From positions 1 to 40,812 of IMG/VR virus record IMGVR_UViG_3300028666_000013: a DNA stretch of 40,812 bases; one strand, written 5' to 3'. Within the stretch, counting starts at the first letter, position 1, and each line of letters begins with the position of its first letter. The stretch comes from a virus. Of the stretch, positions 30,526-39,002 are shown in pieces. The notes beneath the pieces were generated by a model. The model worked only from the letters and a program-made list of their open reading frames with translations. It had not been told where the DNA came from and made no database searches. Position numbers and translations under genes: made by a program.

Positions 30526-31163
30526 TCACTGGTACCAGGCGCGATCCTCGGCCTCGATCCGGGCCATTTCTTCCGAGAAGTCCTCGAACGTTTCGAGCAC
30601 CCGCGCAGTCTCATCGGGGGCCTTGGCCGATCCGTAGCAGGCAATCTGCTCGATCGTCATCCGGCCGACCTCATCGGGTGTCCAGCCGGCCATCAGGGCG
30701 GCGTGGTAGAGTCCCCAGAAGTCGAGGCTTTTGGGTCGTCCTGGCCCTCATCGCCCGTCACGGCCCGCAGGGCCAGATATCGAATCAGCCGCTCGACGTG
30801 GGCCGCGTTCATCGAGCGGACGACGTCGCGGGCATGGTCGCGGGCATCTTCGATTCTCTTCGGGTCGCGAGCAGACTCTGGCACGATGCGCAGGGAAAGC
30901 CTCACGACCTCGCTGAATCCCTCGAACGATTCGATCAGTTCATTGCAATGGGCCGATCCGATTCTAGGCTTCGGCACGGAAGCCTGCTTGATCGCCTGGC
31001 CGAGCAGGGTCTCCTCCTGGGCGCGGGTGAATCGACCACGACCTATCTGTTCGGCGACGACCTCGAAGGGATCGCGGACCTGGCCGTCGCACCATGCCTG
31101 GAGCAACCCGAGGTCATCGAGCGTGAGCTTGGAGAATGTCAGCGATTTCTTGCCAATTGTCAT
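30526..31163 (-). CDS. Tail chaperone frameshift product (GT-type fusion)
   Basis: Product of a -1 shift at the C-CCA-AAA heptamer (30729-30735). The first 145 residues are those of the G-type protein, followed by 67 residues in the -1 frame (SLDFWGLYHAALMAGWTPDE, VGRMTIEQIACYGS, then EDFSEEMARIEAEDRAWYQ), ending in TGA at 30526-30528. The WTPDEVGRMTIEQI core matches the T part of tail chaperones. Predicted length 212 residues. It should coat or recruit the tape measure during tail assembly. Frame and signal are visible; the shift itself is predicted. Confidence 0.8.
30693..31163 (-). CDS. Tail assembly chaperone (G-type)
   Basis: A 156-residue protein from ATG 31161-31163 (MTIGKKSLTFSKLTLDDLGL); a TTG at 31205 is possible but less typical. 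Helical body (GRGRFTRAQEETLLGQAIKQ; RIEDARDHARDVVRSMNAAH). It stops at TGA 30693-30695 if no frameshift occurs. It lies between the tail tube protein and the tape measure, as the lambda G gene does. Most ribosomes would make this short form and a minority the GT fusion. Confidence 0.8.
   Translation of the reverse strand: MTIGKKSLTFSKLTLDDLGLLQAWCDGQVRDPFEVVAEQIGRGRFTRAQEETLLGQAIKQASVPKPRIGSAHCNELIESFEGFSEVVRLSLRIVPESARDPKRIEDARDHARDVVRSMNAAHVERLIRYLALRAVTGDEGQDDPKASTSGDSTTPP
30729..30735 (-). promoter_or_regulatory. Programmed -1 frameshift slippery site C-CCA-AAA
   Basis: On the minus strand the zero frame reads GAC CCA AAA GCC. The heptamer C-CCA-AAA has the X-XXY-YYZ form. Slipping back one base joins the G-type frame to a 67-codon open frame that matches tail chaperone T extensions. 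Located 36 bases before the G stop. Confidence 0.8.
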
Positions 31164-31282
31164 CGTCAGGGGTTGGCCCGTGAGGGCCGCTATGGAACTA
31201 TCCAATGATCACCGGAAGTCGATTTGAGCCGATCTTCGGCGGGTCTATCGGGCGGCTCGCTCCCCCCGAATCAGGATCAGGA

Positions 31283-31687
31283 TCAGGCGTTGGGCGTCCA
31301 GACGCCATTAGAGAGCAGGGTGGCCGTGAAGTTCAGGACCTTCATGGGGTCAATGGTGCCCTTGAAGTCGGTGATGTCGACGAGCCCGTGGCCGTAGGTC
31401 GACGAGCCGTTGTATTTGAGGGCGCAACTCACCGCGCCGGGGTTGGAATACATCGTCGCCACGACGACGCTGGGCACGGTGGTCAGGTCGATCTTGCCCT
31501 CGACTTCCAGGGTCGTCTGGGTGGCGACGGCGAGCTGGGTCTTGTGGACGATCTGCGTGCCGGTGTCGTAATTGGTCGAATCGGTCGCGTCGTCGTAGTC
31601 TTTCTTGACCGAGGGCGAGACCGTGTTGAAACCGATCGAGGTCCCCGCGACGGTCAGCGAGCCGCCGCCGCCAGTGCTCTTTGCCAT
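31283..31687 (-). CDS. Probable major tail tube protein
   Basis: A 134-residue beta-rich protein (MAKSTGGGGSLTVAGTSIGF; LAVATQTTLEVEGKIDLTTV; HGLVDITDFKGTIDPMKVLN). Such small tail tube proteins form the hexamer rings of long non-contractile tails. It is placed directly before the tail chaperones, as in lambda-like tails. No firm family match by eye, and the 172-residue protein upstream (31746) is the alternative candidate. Confidence 0.65.
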   Translation of the reverse strand: MAKSTGGGGSLTVAGTSIGFNTVSPSVKKDYDDATDSTNYDTGTQIVHKTQLAVATQTTLEVEGKIDLTTVPSVVVATMYSNPGAVSCALKYNGSSTYGHGLVDITDFKGTIDPMKVLNFTATLLSNGVWTPNA

Positions 31688-31745
31688 GTGGGATCAGCCT
31701 TAAATTCAAGGATCGCGGGAGGAAAGGATCGCGGGAGGAGTAGGG

Positions 31746-32264
31746 TCAGACCGACCGGGTGCCTGCCAGGAGGGTGACGGTCATGGCATTCGCCCCGGGA
31801 TCGAGCTTGAGCATCTTGTGGGTGGAGTCGACGGCCGGGATGGTCGTGCCCGGGAAGCTGAAGATCACGAAGCCGTCGTTGTTGGCCGAACCGGGGTAGA
31901 CCTTGATGGTCCCCCCCGAGCTGATGCAGCCGTCCCATTCGTTCGACCCGGCGTTGCCGACGGTCAGGTAGGCCCCGTCGGCCGCGACCACCTTGATCGC
32001 CAGGTAGGCGGTGTGGGCATTCGTGACCGAGTTGTTGAACGCATCGGTCAGGGCCGACATGTCGATCGATTGCGGGGTCGAGGCGACGAAGGTGAGATTC
32101 TCGTATCCCAGCCCGTCGATCTTATCGGAGGTCGTCCCGTTCGTGAAATTGCACTGGAATCGGACGGGTGGGAGCGCCACCGTGGTCCCGGCGAAAGGAC
32201 CGGTGGCGGGCGTCTGGTTGAACTGGGCCTGGACGTTGGAGAGGCCCCCTACGGTCACGGACAT
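31746..32264 (-). CDS. Tail structural protein, 172 residues
   Basis: ATG at 32262-32264 with GAAAGGG upstream (MSVTVGGLSNVQAQFNQTPA). Beta-rich with a conserved-looking FQCNFTNGTTSDKIDGLGY and a GAYLTVGNAGSNEWDG segment. It lies between the tail terminator and the tail tube protein, so it is a virion protein, either a second tube-like protein or a tail decoration. Role not decided. Confidence 0.6.
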   Translation of the reverse strand: MSVTVGGLSNVQAQFNQTPATGPFAGTTVALPPVRFQCNFTNGTTSDKIDGLGYENLTFVASTPQSIDMSALTDAFNNSVTNAHTAYLAIKVVAADGAYLTVGNAGSNEWDGCISSGGTIKVYPGSANNDGFVIFSFPGTTIPAVDSTHKMLKLDPGANAMTVTLLAGTRSV

Positions 32265-32341
32265 GGAGCGCCCTTTCGCGTGGCGCTGGCGGGTCGTCCG
32301 GGAGTGAAGGGGCTGGTTCCTCGCCCCGCGAGAGCTGACAA

Positions 32342-32920
32342 CTAAAGGGTCTTGGCCACGATCGAGGCGAACATCAGGTGCGAGATCCAGCAGCCGCCGC
32401 CGTCGATCGAGGTGTCTCGGTCGAAGATCGGCGAGCCCCGGGCCGTCCTGCGGAGCATGAGCAGCTCGCCCTCGTCCAGCGCGTAGACGGGGTCGGTCAG
32501 CGCCGCCGAGACCTGCCTGGAGAGCGCCCGGCACTGATCCGAGGTCGAGTGGACGCAGAGCACCGCCAGCGTGCCGAGGTCGTCGAACGGTGCATGCCCC
32601 GACCCGTCCTCCTGGTAATCGGGCTGCTCGTCGAGGTCGCCGATCCGCACGTAAGGCGGCAAGGTCCCCTTGACCGCGAGCCCCGTGCCGGCCCAGGTGA
32701 TCGTCCCCGGCGCGACCAGGGAGGCCTGGAGGATGGCCTGGACCGCCTCCAGGAGGTCGCCGGCCCGGGGGATCGAGGCGACCGCCGGCCCGGCCACGGG
32801 CGTGGCCCAGAGCGGCGAGAGCAGCGATAGGGGGAGCGTGGCGCCGTAATAAGGGTTGCTGGCGACGGGGCCGAATAGCGACGGGGCCAGGTAAGTGGCC
32901 GGCACGATGAGGGTTGGCAT
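32342..32920 (-). CDS. Probable tail terminator/completion protein
   Basis: 192 residues. The middle part (LLEAVQAILQASLVAPGTIT, YVRIGDLDEQ, FDDLGTLAVLCVHSTSDQCRAL) follows the order of gpU-like or DUF3168 tail terminators: an N-terminal helix, strand, acidic loop, strand and helix. Position after the neck protein region and before the tube protein agrees. The N-terminal 45 residues are unusual and hydrophobic (LIVPATYLAPSLFGPVAS). Confidence 0.6.
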   Translation of the reverse strand: MPTLIVPATYLAPSLFGPVASNPYYGATLPLSLLSPLWATPVAGPAVASIPRAGDLLEAVQAILQASLVAPGTITWAGTGLAVKGTLPPYVRIGDLDEQPDYQEDGSGHAPFDDLGTLAVLCVHSTSDQCRALSRQVSAALTDPVYALDEGELLMLRRTARGSPIFDRDTSIDGGGCWISHLMFASIVAKTL

Positions 32921-32922
32921 GA

Positions 32923-34299
32923 TCAGCAGACCAGGAAGGTATCGGCGGCGGACGGGGGTCCGCCCATGGCCGTGGCCAGGGTAATCGTGTGGGTCGTGCC
33001 GCCGACCACGTGGGTCGCGATCGAGCGTCGGACGCCGGCCTTCGAGCCTGTCTGGAAGATCAGGGTCTGGCCATTCAGGTCGCCGGTCACCAACCCCGTG
33101 GGTAGCCCGGTCGCCGCGAACGTGGTCGTGGTCGGGGCCGGGCTGTTGGAGACGGTCCCGCCGTCGAGCGTCATGCCGGAGAGGTTCGCGACGCCGGCGA
33201 CGACTCCACCGGCATAGGTGGACCGGGTCTGGATATCGGCGGAAATCGAGGTCGTCGCCGGCGCCCCGATCCGGTTGAACACGTTCGCGACCGCGGTTCC
33301 CAGCCCGGCGCCTACCGAGGTCTGCACGGCGGCGATGTCGGCTAGGGCCGATACGATGTCCGTGTTGTCGGGTGCCGTGTAGCTGCTCGCGAGCAGGGGC
33401 GCGTAAGCCCCCTGGGTGGCAGAAAGATGGACTCCGTCCGTGGCAAGGCAGGCCTTGACGAAAGCGCCGAACGAGCCGGCCGTGTTGAAATCGCTGCTGG
33501 ACAAGAGATCCTGGAAGATCGCCGAGACGATGGCCGCGACCGAGGTGAGCGGCGACACGTCAGGCTGGAATCCGCTCAGGATCGCATTGCCGTGCGCCGT
33601 GACGGTCGGAGTCCCGCTGGCCGTGCCCTGTGCCGCATAAGGGCCGGTGGCCGTGGCGCCTCCGGCCGTCGTCCAGTAGGCGGCGCCGTTGGTCCCGGGA
33701 GGTCCGCCGCTGATCGTCCATCCGGAGCCGTTGTACCAGGCATATTGGGCCGTCCCCAGCGTGGTGGATTTGTAATAAGCCTCTCCGTTGTAGGTCCCGG
33801 ACGTGGACCAGGTATCGGCCGTCGCCGGGGTCGTGACCCCGGTCGAGACCAGTCGGCCCCGGACCAGCAAGGTGGCGAGGGTCGCCGAGAGCGTGGCGAT
33901 GTCGATCGACCCGGCGAAGGGGAGTGCGGGCAGGCCGTTGGTCGCGCCGAACCAGCCGTCGAAGACCGGTTGGGGGAGGACGATCCAGGTCTCCTCAATG
34001 AAGTCGAAGCTGGAGCCATTGACGACGGCGAAGTACATCTCGCCCGTCGTCGCGGTGTCGGCCGTGGTGAGGCCGATCGAGTAAGCACCGATCCCGAGGG
34101 CCGTCCAGGATGACACGGCGCCCGCCGAGAGGGGGGTCGATACGCCATTCAATGTCAACAAATAACCTGATGTAGCCGTGTTACTGGTGACCCGTGAAGG
34201 CAGCGCAACCGCATTCTGCGGCGTCAATCCATCAGTGCCGAAAATCGGGGTGATCTTGACCGTGACGGCCGTGGACTGTCGGAGCAACCTGATACCCAT
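32923..34299 (-). CDS. Phage fibre-like virion protein, 458 residues
   Basis: Starts MGIRLLRQSTAVTVKITPIF with GTDGLTPQNAV, the same opening as a common family of phage fibre or upper-baseplate proteins. It then becomes low-complexity and rich in Ala, Thr, Ser and Gly, with a helical stretch (TDIVSALADIAAVQTSVGAG) and a beta-rich C-terminus (DLNGQTLIFQTGSKAGVRRS). It lies 4 bp after the beta-helix gene. A virion role is likely; receptor contact is inferred. Confidence 0.6.
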   Translation of the reverse strand: MGIRLLRQSTAVTVKITPIFGTDGLTPQNAVALPSRVTSNTATSGYLLTLNGVSTPLSAGAVSSWTALGIGAYSIGLTTADTATTGEMYFAVVNGSSFDFIEETWIVLPQPVFDGWFGATNGLPALPFAGSIDIATLSATLATLLVRGRLVSTGVTTPATADTWSTSGTYNGEAYYKSTTLGTAQYAWYNGSGWTISGGPPGTNGAAYWTTAGGATATGPYAAQGTASGTPTVTAHGNAILSGFQPDVSPLTSVAAIVSAIFQDLLSSSDFNTAGSFGAFVKACLATDGVHLSATQGAYAPLLASSYTAPDNTDIVSALADIAAVQTSVGAGLGTAVANVFNRIGAPATTSISADIQTRSTYAGGVVAGVANLSGMTLDGGTVSNSPAPTTTTFAATGLPTGLVTGDLNGQTLIFQTGSKAGVRRSIATHVVGGTTHTITLATAMGGPPSAADTFLVC

Positions 34300-34303
34300 G
34301 TGC

Positions 34304-36361
34304 TTATGCCGCCTTCCGGATGCGACGCCGCGGGTCGAGGAGGTCGAGGGTGAGGGTCAGCGGCCCGGCCGGGAGGTCGAGGGACGCTACACGGCGCCTG
34401 CGATTGTTGTTGAGGACGGGGATCGAGACGGGATTGACCCAGGCCACGGCCCCATAACCGGGGGTCGCCCCCGGCCACGTCGTTCCGGCAGCGTCCACGA
34501 TGTAGGAGTCGCTCGACCATCCGGTCGCCTTCGTCGCCGAGGCCGTCGGGGCGAAGCCGCCCTGGAGATAGGCCAGGAGGGAGGCGACCGTGTAGCGCCC
34601 GTCGGCCGTCCCGACGACCGCGGAGCGCTGGCTGAACTGGGTGGCCAGGTCGGCCAGCGTGCCGGCCCCGCCGAGCGAGGTGGACCAGCTCAAGGGCGTC
34701 CGAGTCGTATCAACGAATGCGGGATTCGTGCCGTCGAGGTCGCCGTAAACGGAGTTGGGATGGAGGTGCGAGCCGTCGGTCCAGCCCGTCCCGCCATAGG
34801 ATGACGACGCAAGAGTCTGATAAGAAGAACCGCAATTGTATGAGGCGTTGTGGTGTACCCCGGCGGAGTATGGGCTGTCGGTCGCATAGGTCGATCCGGT
34901 CGTCCCGGGCGTGTCGCTGATCCCATACTGCATGTTGACGACAAGGTTCCCGCGAGCCTTGCAGTTCACGCTGGCGGGGCCGCTGGTGTCGCCGAAATAG
35001 ATCGCGTTCCCCCCCGTGCCTGACCCCGTATAAACAACCGTGCAATGATCAACATACGCCGTGCAAGCCACGGAGCCCGCCTTGTACAGCAGAAATGCGA
35101 TCGAGCCGGAAGTCGCCCCGGTCAGGTTCGTGACGCTGCCGAATAGGGTCCATGTCCCGGCCCTGACGATCGCCCCATTGCCCTGGCTCCCATAGTCGTG
35201 GGCGTTGCTGAGGGTCCAGTTATTCTTCACCAGGAACCCGCCGCCGGACGCCGCGTTTAAATCGATGCCGGTGTATGTGTTGTATCCGACATTGCCATAG
35301 ATCGCGGATGTCGTGTCCGTCGCTGCCGCGAAGTAGGACACCAGGATATCCGAATAGGTCGCGTCGGCGGTCAGGGCCGGGGCGAGGACGGCGTTGTTGT
35401 AGACACTATTCCCCCCGGCCGCCACCCCGTTCGCGGAACCGGCCATCGTCAGGTTCGCCGCGCGGACCGAGGCCGATGCCCCGAAGACCACGTTGCCGCT
35501 ATAGGTCACGTTGCCGGGGGCATAGACCGAATGGCAGAAGTCGCCGTTGACCGTCGCGTTGGCCTCGGTATTGTCCTGGATCGCGTGGCCGATGAACACG
35601 GCCGACGGATAGTAGATTGAGTATGTGCCGCGACGTCCCGTGAAATAATTCCGCTTGATCTTGCATGACCAGGACGACCCTGAGACCGACCCGTCGAAGG
35701 TGATCGCCTGGTAGTAATCGCTGATCTTGCAATCCTCGATATCCAGGATGCCGTTCGTCGTGCTCCCCAGATAGGCATACCAATTCAGGCCCTTATAGCC
35801 GGTCGTATTGGTGCCGAGATGGCGGATGTCGCATTGCTTCAGGGTGCACGTCGCGGCCCCGAACACGGCCGATCCGCCAGAAGGGGCATTGTAATCGCCA
35901 TAGTCATATTTGATATAAATCGGAGATGTGTCATCTTGCGAGGTCAGGATCACCTTGTTCGACCCGGTGGCCGTGAAATTGACGGTGCCGCCCGGGATCA
36001 GCAACCCGAACATGGTCGCGCTGGCCATGTCCGGCTGGTGAGTCGAGCCGCTGCCGATCGGATTCGTGCCCGAGGACGCGAACGTGATGGTGCGGACCGC
36101 CGCGTTGTCATAGGAGAGCGTGCCCGCCACGTAGATCGATTTGATGCCGTTGCCGGCGGTGCCGATATCCTGGTTGACCGTGACGGTCTTGCCCGATGGG
36201 ATCACGGCCACGTCGCCATTACCCGGGACGACGCCCCCGGTCCAGGTCGACGTGCTCGACCAGGTGCCGGTCGCGCCTGCGGTGATGGTGCCGGCCCATG
36301 CTGAGGCCAGTGGGGCCAGGAGGAGTATGGAGAGTGCGAATGCTACGGATCGTCGAAACAC
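34304..36361 (-). CDS. Secreted right-handed beta-helix protein
   Basis: 685 residues from GTG 36359-36361. It begins with a textbook signal peptide (MFRRS, hydrophobic core AFALSILLLAPLA, cleavage near SAWA-G at about residue 23). The next segment (TGTWSSTSTWTGGVVPGNGD, then VAVIPSGKTVTV) resembles a G8-type domain. The rest has the repeating short strands of a right-handed beta-helix like pectate lyases (IEDCKISDYYQAITF, IKRNYFTGR, VNCKARGNLVVNMQYGI). A phage virion protein should not be secreted, so it may be exported to the host envelope, or act as a polysaccharide depolymerase. No catalytic residues could be assigned. It sits between neck and fibre-like genes. Confidence 0.75.
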   Translation of the reverse strand: MFRRSVAFALSILLLAPLASAWAGTITAGATGTWSSTSTWTGGVVPGNGDVAVIPSGKTVTVNQDIGTAGNGIKSIYVAGTLSYDNAAVRTITFASSGTNPIGSGSTHQPDMASATMFGLLIPGGTVNFTATGSNKVILTSQDDTSPIYIKYDYGDYNAPSGGSAVFGAATCTLKQCDIRHLGTNTTGYKGLNWYAYLGSTTNGILDIEDCKISDYYQAITFDGSVSGSSWSCKIKRNYFTGRRGTYSIYYPSAVFIGHAIQDNTEANATVNGDFCHSVYAPGNVTYSGNVVFGASASVRAANLTMAGSANGVAAGGNSVYNNAVLAPALTADATYSDILVSYFAAATDTTSAIYGNVGYNTYTGIDLNAASGGGFLVKNNWTLSNAHDYGSQGNGAIVRAGTWTLFGSVTNLTGATSGSIAFLLYKAGSVACTAYVDHCTVVYTGSGTGGNAIYFGDTSGPASVNCKARGNLVVNMQYGISDTPGTTGSTYATDSPYSAGVHHNASYNCGSSYQTLASSSYGGTGWTDGSHLHPNSVYGDLDGTNPAFVDTTRTPLSWSTSLGGAGTLADLATQFSQRSAVVGTADGRYTVASLLAYLQGGFAPTASATKATGWSSDSYIVDAAGTTWPGATPGYGAVAWVNPVSIPVLNNNRRRRVASLDLPAGPLTLTLDLLDPRRRIRKAA

Positions 36362-36397
36362 GGGATCTTGCCCACGGAATAGAGGGGAATTATCGGA

Positions 36398-36784
36398 TTA
36401 CATCGGCGCGGAGAGGATGCGTCGGATCTTGTCGAGGCACATTTTCAGGGCCACCCGGAGCGAGGGCCGGGCCTCGACGTTGGCGCCGCCGAGTTCGAGG
36501 ATGCGGCCATAGAGCAGGTTGGTGCCGACCCGGGCCACCAGGCCGACGACTTCCCAGGCGGCCGAGGCCAGCAGCCGGCCTCGCTGCTTATGCGGGGGCT
36601 CGCCCGGCTTCGAAGGGTGGGCGCCGTAGACGAGCCCTCCGCCCTGGCTCGCTCCGGTCCCGTCGACGTTCAGGAGTGATTTCCACGTATTCCAGACCAG
36701 GACCGCACAGCGATGGAGACGGCGAGTCAGCTCGGCGAGGATGAGGCGGCGGACCCCGTCCCCGTCCCATTTCAGGTTTTGCAT
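36398..36784 (-). CDS. Neck protein, HK97 gp10-like
   Basis: 128 residues. The phrase GEPPHKQRGRLLASAAWEV followed by ARVGTNLLYGRILELGG and ARPSLRVAL is typical of the HK97 gp10 family (head-tail joining or tail completion). The first part is helical (VRRLILAELTRRLHRCAVLV). It is in the expected place after the head closure protein. Start ATG at 36782-36784. Confidence 0.85.
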   Translation of the reverse strand: MQNLKWDGDGVRRLILAELTRRLHRCAVLVWNTWKSLLNVDGTGASQGGGLVYGAHPSKPGEPPHKQRGRLLASAAWEVVGLVARVGTNLLYGRILELGGANVEARPSLRVALKMCLDKIRRILSAPM

Positions 36785-36795
36785 ATCAGGTCAGG

Positions 36796-37161
36796 TCACG
36801 TGTAATGCTTGCCGCCGGCTACCCAGACGACCCCTCGGCCGCTGGCGTCGAAGGGAGGCCCGTCGAGGATGACGGGGTTGGGATAGCCGTCGATCGAGAT
36901 CCGGTCATCCTGGCCGAGCTTCGAGAGGGCCAGGGCACCCGGCGGGTTGTCGGGCCGCAGGAAGATCCGCAGCCTGGCGACGGCGCCTCGACGGCCCTGG
37001 CCCTGGGATTCGGTCAGGGGCTCGGGAGGCTTCTCCTGCTGGACGCAGCAGGGGACGAGTACTCCGATCGCCGACGGGACCGGGACCTCGCCGCCGGCCA
37101 GGTCCTGGGCGAAGCCCAGGGAGTCGATCCTGGCGGTCTTGTTGAAGAACAGGCTATACAT
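36796..37161 (-). CDS. Head closure (stopper) protein
   Basis: 121 residues from ATG 37159-37161 (MYSLFFNKTARIDSLG). Small beta protein with VPVPSAIGVLVPCCVQQEKP and ISIDGYPNPVILDGPPFDAS, compatible with SPP1 gp16-like head closure proteins. Placed between the adaptor and the gp10-like protein, the usual slot. Call made mostly on position and size. Confidence 0.6.
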   Translation of the reverse strand: MYSLFFNKTARIDSLGFAQDLAGGEVPVPSAIGVLVPCCVQQEKPPEPLTESQGQGRRGAVARLRIFLRPDNPPGALALSKLGQDDRISIDGYPNPVILDGPPFDASGRGVVWVAGGKHYT

Positions 37162-37166
37162 CTGTG

Positions 37167-38066
37167 TCAGAACCTCCGGTCGACGTACTTGCTCAGGGTC
37201 CGCCTGGCCGAGCTGGGGATCGTCTGGACGTCGCCGGCGGTGATGGTGGTGTTGCCCAGGTTGAGTTCGGAGATCACGCCCGAGACCTTGCGGCATTCCA
37301 GGATCGCGGCCGCCGACTCGACGCAGGCCTCGGCCAGGTCGGGCGGGGTTGTCACCGTGCCCTGATTGGGGTCGCCCTGGTAGCCGGCCACGTACTGGAC
37401 ACGGACCTTGGTCGCATCGCCCACCACGCCCCACGTCGCCGAAGGGTAGCGGTAGGGGTCGGGCCGGATCTGATAGAGGGTCAGCTTGCCGGTCGAGGCC
37501 TTCACCTCGTATTTGCCCAGCGTCGTGACATAGGCCTGGAGCTTCGCCGGGTTGACCAGGGCGTCGTAGCTTCCCCGGACCGGCCGGATTTCGCCGCAAG
37601 GGCAGCCGCCCATGTTGGGGGCGATCGTGCTCGACCAGCCGGCCGTCCCGTTGATGGCCGAGGCCAGCGCGGCGATCGTCTGATAGGTCGCGAAGTTGAG
37701 CGTGGTCGTGGCGCTCGATGCGCCCGTGGTGAAGCCGAGGATCAGGCCCGTGGGCAGGCTGGCCCCGCCGGAGAAGTCCAGGGAGATCGTGGCCCGCCAG
37801 GGTCCCGGGCCGGCCTGGATCGTGATCACGTCCGAGAGGTCGGTGAGGACGGGGCCGATCGAGACGACGGGATACCCCTTGAGCCGGATCAGCCGGGTGG
37901 TCCCCGGCTCATATTCCTCGTCGCGGGCGGCCAGGGCGAGCGGCCGCTGGCAATAGTTCTCGACCGCCGCCGTGACGACCGCGGGCATGGCCGCCAGGGC
38001 CGTCGCGGGCGCGTCGGGCATGGCCGAAGCAAGGTCGGCGGAGACGACGAGGGTGGTGGAACTCAT
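37167..38066 (-). CDS. Head-tail adaptor, HK97 gp6-like, with an inserted domain
   Basis: 299 residues from ATG 38064-38066. The N-terminal part (AAMPAVVTAAVENYCQRPLA, then RLIRLKGYPVVSIGPV) and the C-terminal part (PPDLAEACVESAAAILECRK, RRTLSKYVDRRF) match gp6-like adaptors, which are usually about 100-200 residues. About 110 residues between them (after VITIQAG through LTLYQ), containing GGCPCGEIRPVRG, look like an inserted domain. The start overlaps the previous stop (ATGA). Confidence 0.75.
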   Translation of the reverse strand: MSSTTLVVSADLASAMPDAPATALAAMPAVVTAAVENYCQRPLALAARDEEYEPGTTRLIRLKGYPVVSIGPVLTDLSDVITIQAGPGPWRATISLDFSGGASLPTGLILGFTTGASSATTTLNFATYQTIAALASAINGTAGWSSTIAPNMGGCPCGEIRPVRGSYDALVNPAKLQAYVTTLGKYEVKASTGKLTLYQIRPDPYRYPSATWGVVGDATKVRVQYVAGYQGDPNQGTVTTPPDLAEACVESAAAILECRKVSGVISELNLGNTTITAGDVQTIPSSARRTLSKYVDRRF

Positions 38067-38317
38067 GGCGCGGGTTCTACCTTTTCTGCCTTCTTCTTGG
38101 GGGCGGCCGGTATGGATTGGTATCCGCCGCAGAAGTCGGTCGGCAGGGTGAGCGGCCAGGTCGCGAGCAGCACCGGGGTCGCATCGCCCGGACTGTGAAA
38201 CTCGCGGCCCATCGATGGCGGCAGTGCCCGACACTCGCGCCTCTGATAGGCACCGAAGGGCGTCCCCTGGTGATGGATGCAATCCGAACAGCTCGGCATG
38301 GTGACTCCGGTAAGCAT
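38063..38317 (-). CDS. Small cysteine-rich protein in the head operon
   Basis: 84 residues from ATG at 38315-38317, which follows the previous stop by one base, as in the Mu F-like/protease junction; ATG 38299 (MPSCSDCIHH) is an alternative. Motif C-x2-C-x2-HH ... YQRRECRALPP ... DFCGGYQ suggests a zinc-binding knuckle. Similar small Cys proteins sit in other phage head operons. Function unknown. Confidence 0.6.
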   Translation of the reverse strand: MLTGVTMPSCSDCIHHQGTPFGAYQRRECRALPPSMGREFHSPGDATPVLLATWPLTLPTDFCGGYQSIPAAPKKKAEKVEPAP

Positions 38318-38318
38318 G

Positions 38319-38891
38319 TCAGGGGACGATCGCATCGACGATGACGGGATTGCCATTGAGCGTCGAGTTGAGGATCACGGTATTGCCGCTCATGTTGGTG
38401 GCATCGAAGGCGACCGTCGGCCGGGTCCCTTCGCGGACGCCGTTGAGGTAGGCGTTGAGCACGGTGTCGCGTGAGAGCCGGCGACTCAGGCCGACCTTGG
38501 TGCCGCTGCCGATCGCCGTCGTCACGCCGGTACCGTTGGCCGGGATCGTGATCGACGTCACCGTCTTGAAGGCCTTCGAGCCGGAGACCGTGGTCGCCGA
38601 CGTGGCGGTGAACGCGGGCAGTGTCTCGGTGATGGCGATCCCGGCATGGTCGGTGCCGGCGACGATCACCTGCACGGCCGTGATGTTGGCCGCGGTGCCG
38701 CCGGACGTCGCGGTGATATTTCGAGGCACGTCGGGGTTGGTGATCGCCGTCGTCACCACCTGCTGGGCTCCGTTATCCGCGACGGCCGCGTGGATCGCCG
38801 TCGTCGAGGAGACGGCGGGGGAGCCGAGGGACATGGAGTAGACGACCGACTCGACGCCGGGCTCGATCGTCCCCCCTTGAATCACACCCAT
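38319..38891 (-). CDS. Capsid decoration/fibre-like protein
   Basis: 190 residues (MGVIQGGTIEPGVESVVY). The middle phrase TNPDVPRNITATSGGTAANI, followed by VQVIVAGTDHAGIAITETLP and GSKAFKTVTSITIPA, is recognisable from a widespread family of phage proteins found next to capsid genes, beta-rich and thought to bind the capsid exterior. It follows the capsid gene after a hairpin region. The exact role is not shown. Confidence 0.65.
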   Translation of the reverse strand: MGVIQGGTIEPGVESVVYSMSLGSPAVSSTTAIHAAVADNGAQQVVTTAITNPDVPRNITATSGGTAANITAVQVIVAGTDHAGIAITETLPAFTATSATTVSGSKAFKTVTSITIPANGTGVTTAIGSGTKVGLSRRLSRDTVLNAYLNGVREGTRPTVAFDATNMSGNTVILNSTLNGNPVIVDAIVP

Positions 38892-38950
38892 AACTATTTG
38901 CTTTCTGTTGGAGCGATCGGCGATCGCCCGGGGCGGAGGAGGGCAGGCGC

Positions 38951-38999
38951 GGGCGGATGTTCGCCCTCGCCTTTTCCCCCAGCCCGGCCGATCGCCGGG
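38951..38999 (-). terminator. Tandem hairpins after the capsid gene
   Basis: CCCGGC-CGATC-GCCGGG (38983-38999) and GGGCG-GATGTT-CGCCC (38951-38966) lie just downstream of the capsid gene stop (39003). No T-run. Such hairpins often stabilise the abundant capsid message or partly terminate it. Confidence 0.45.
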
Positions 39000-39002
39000 A
39001 GA

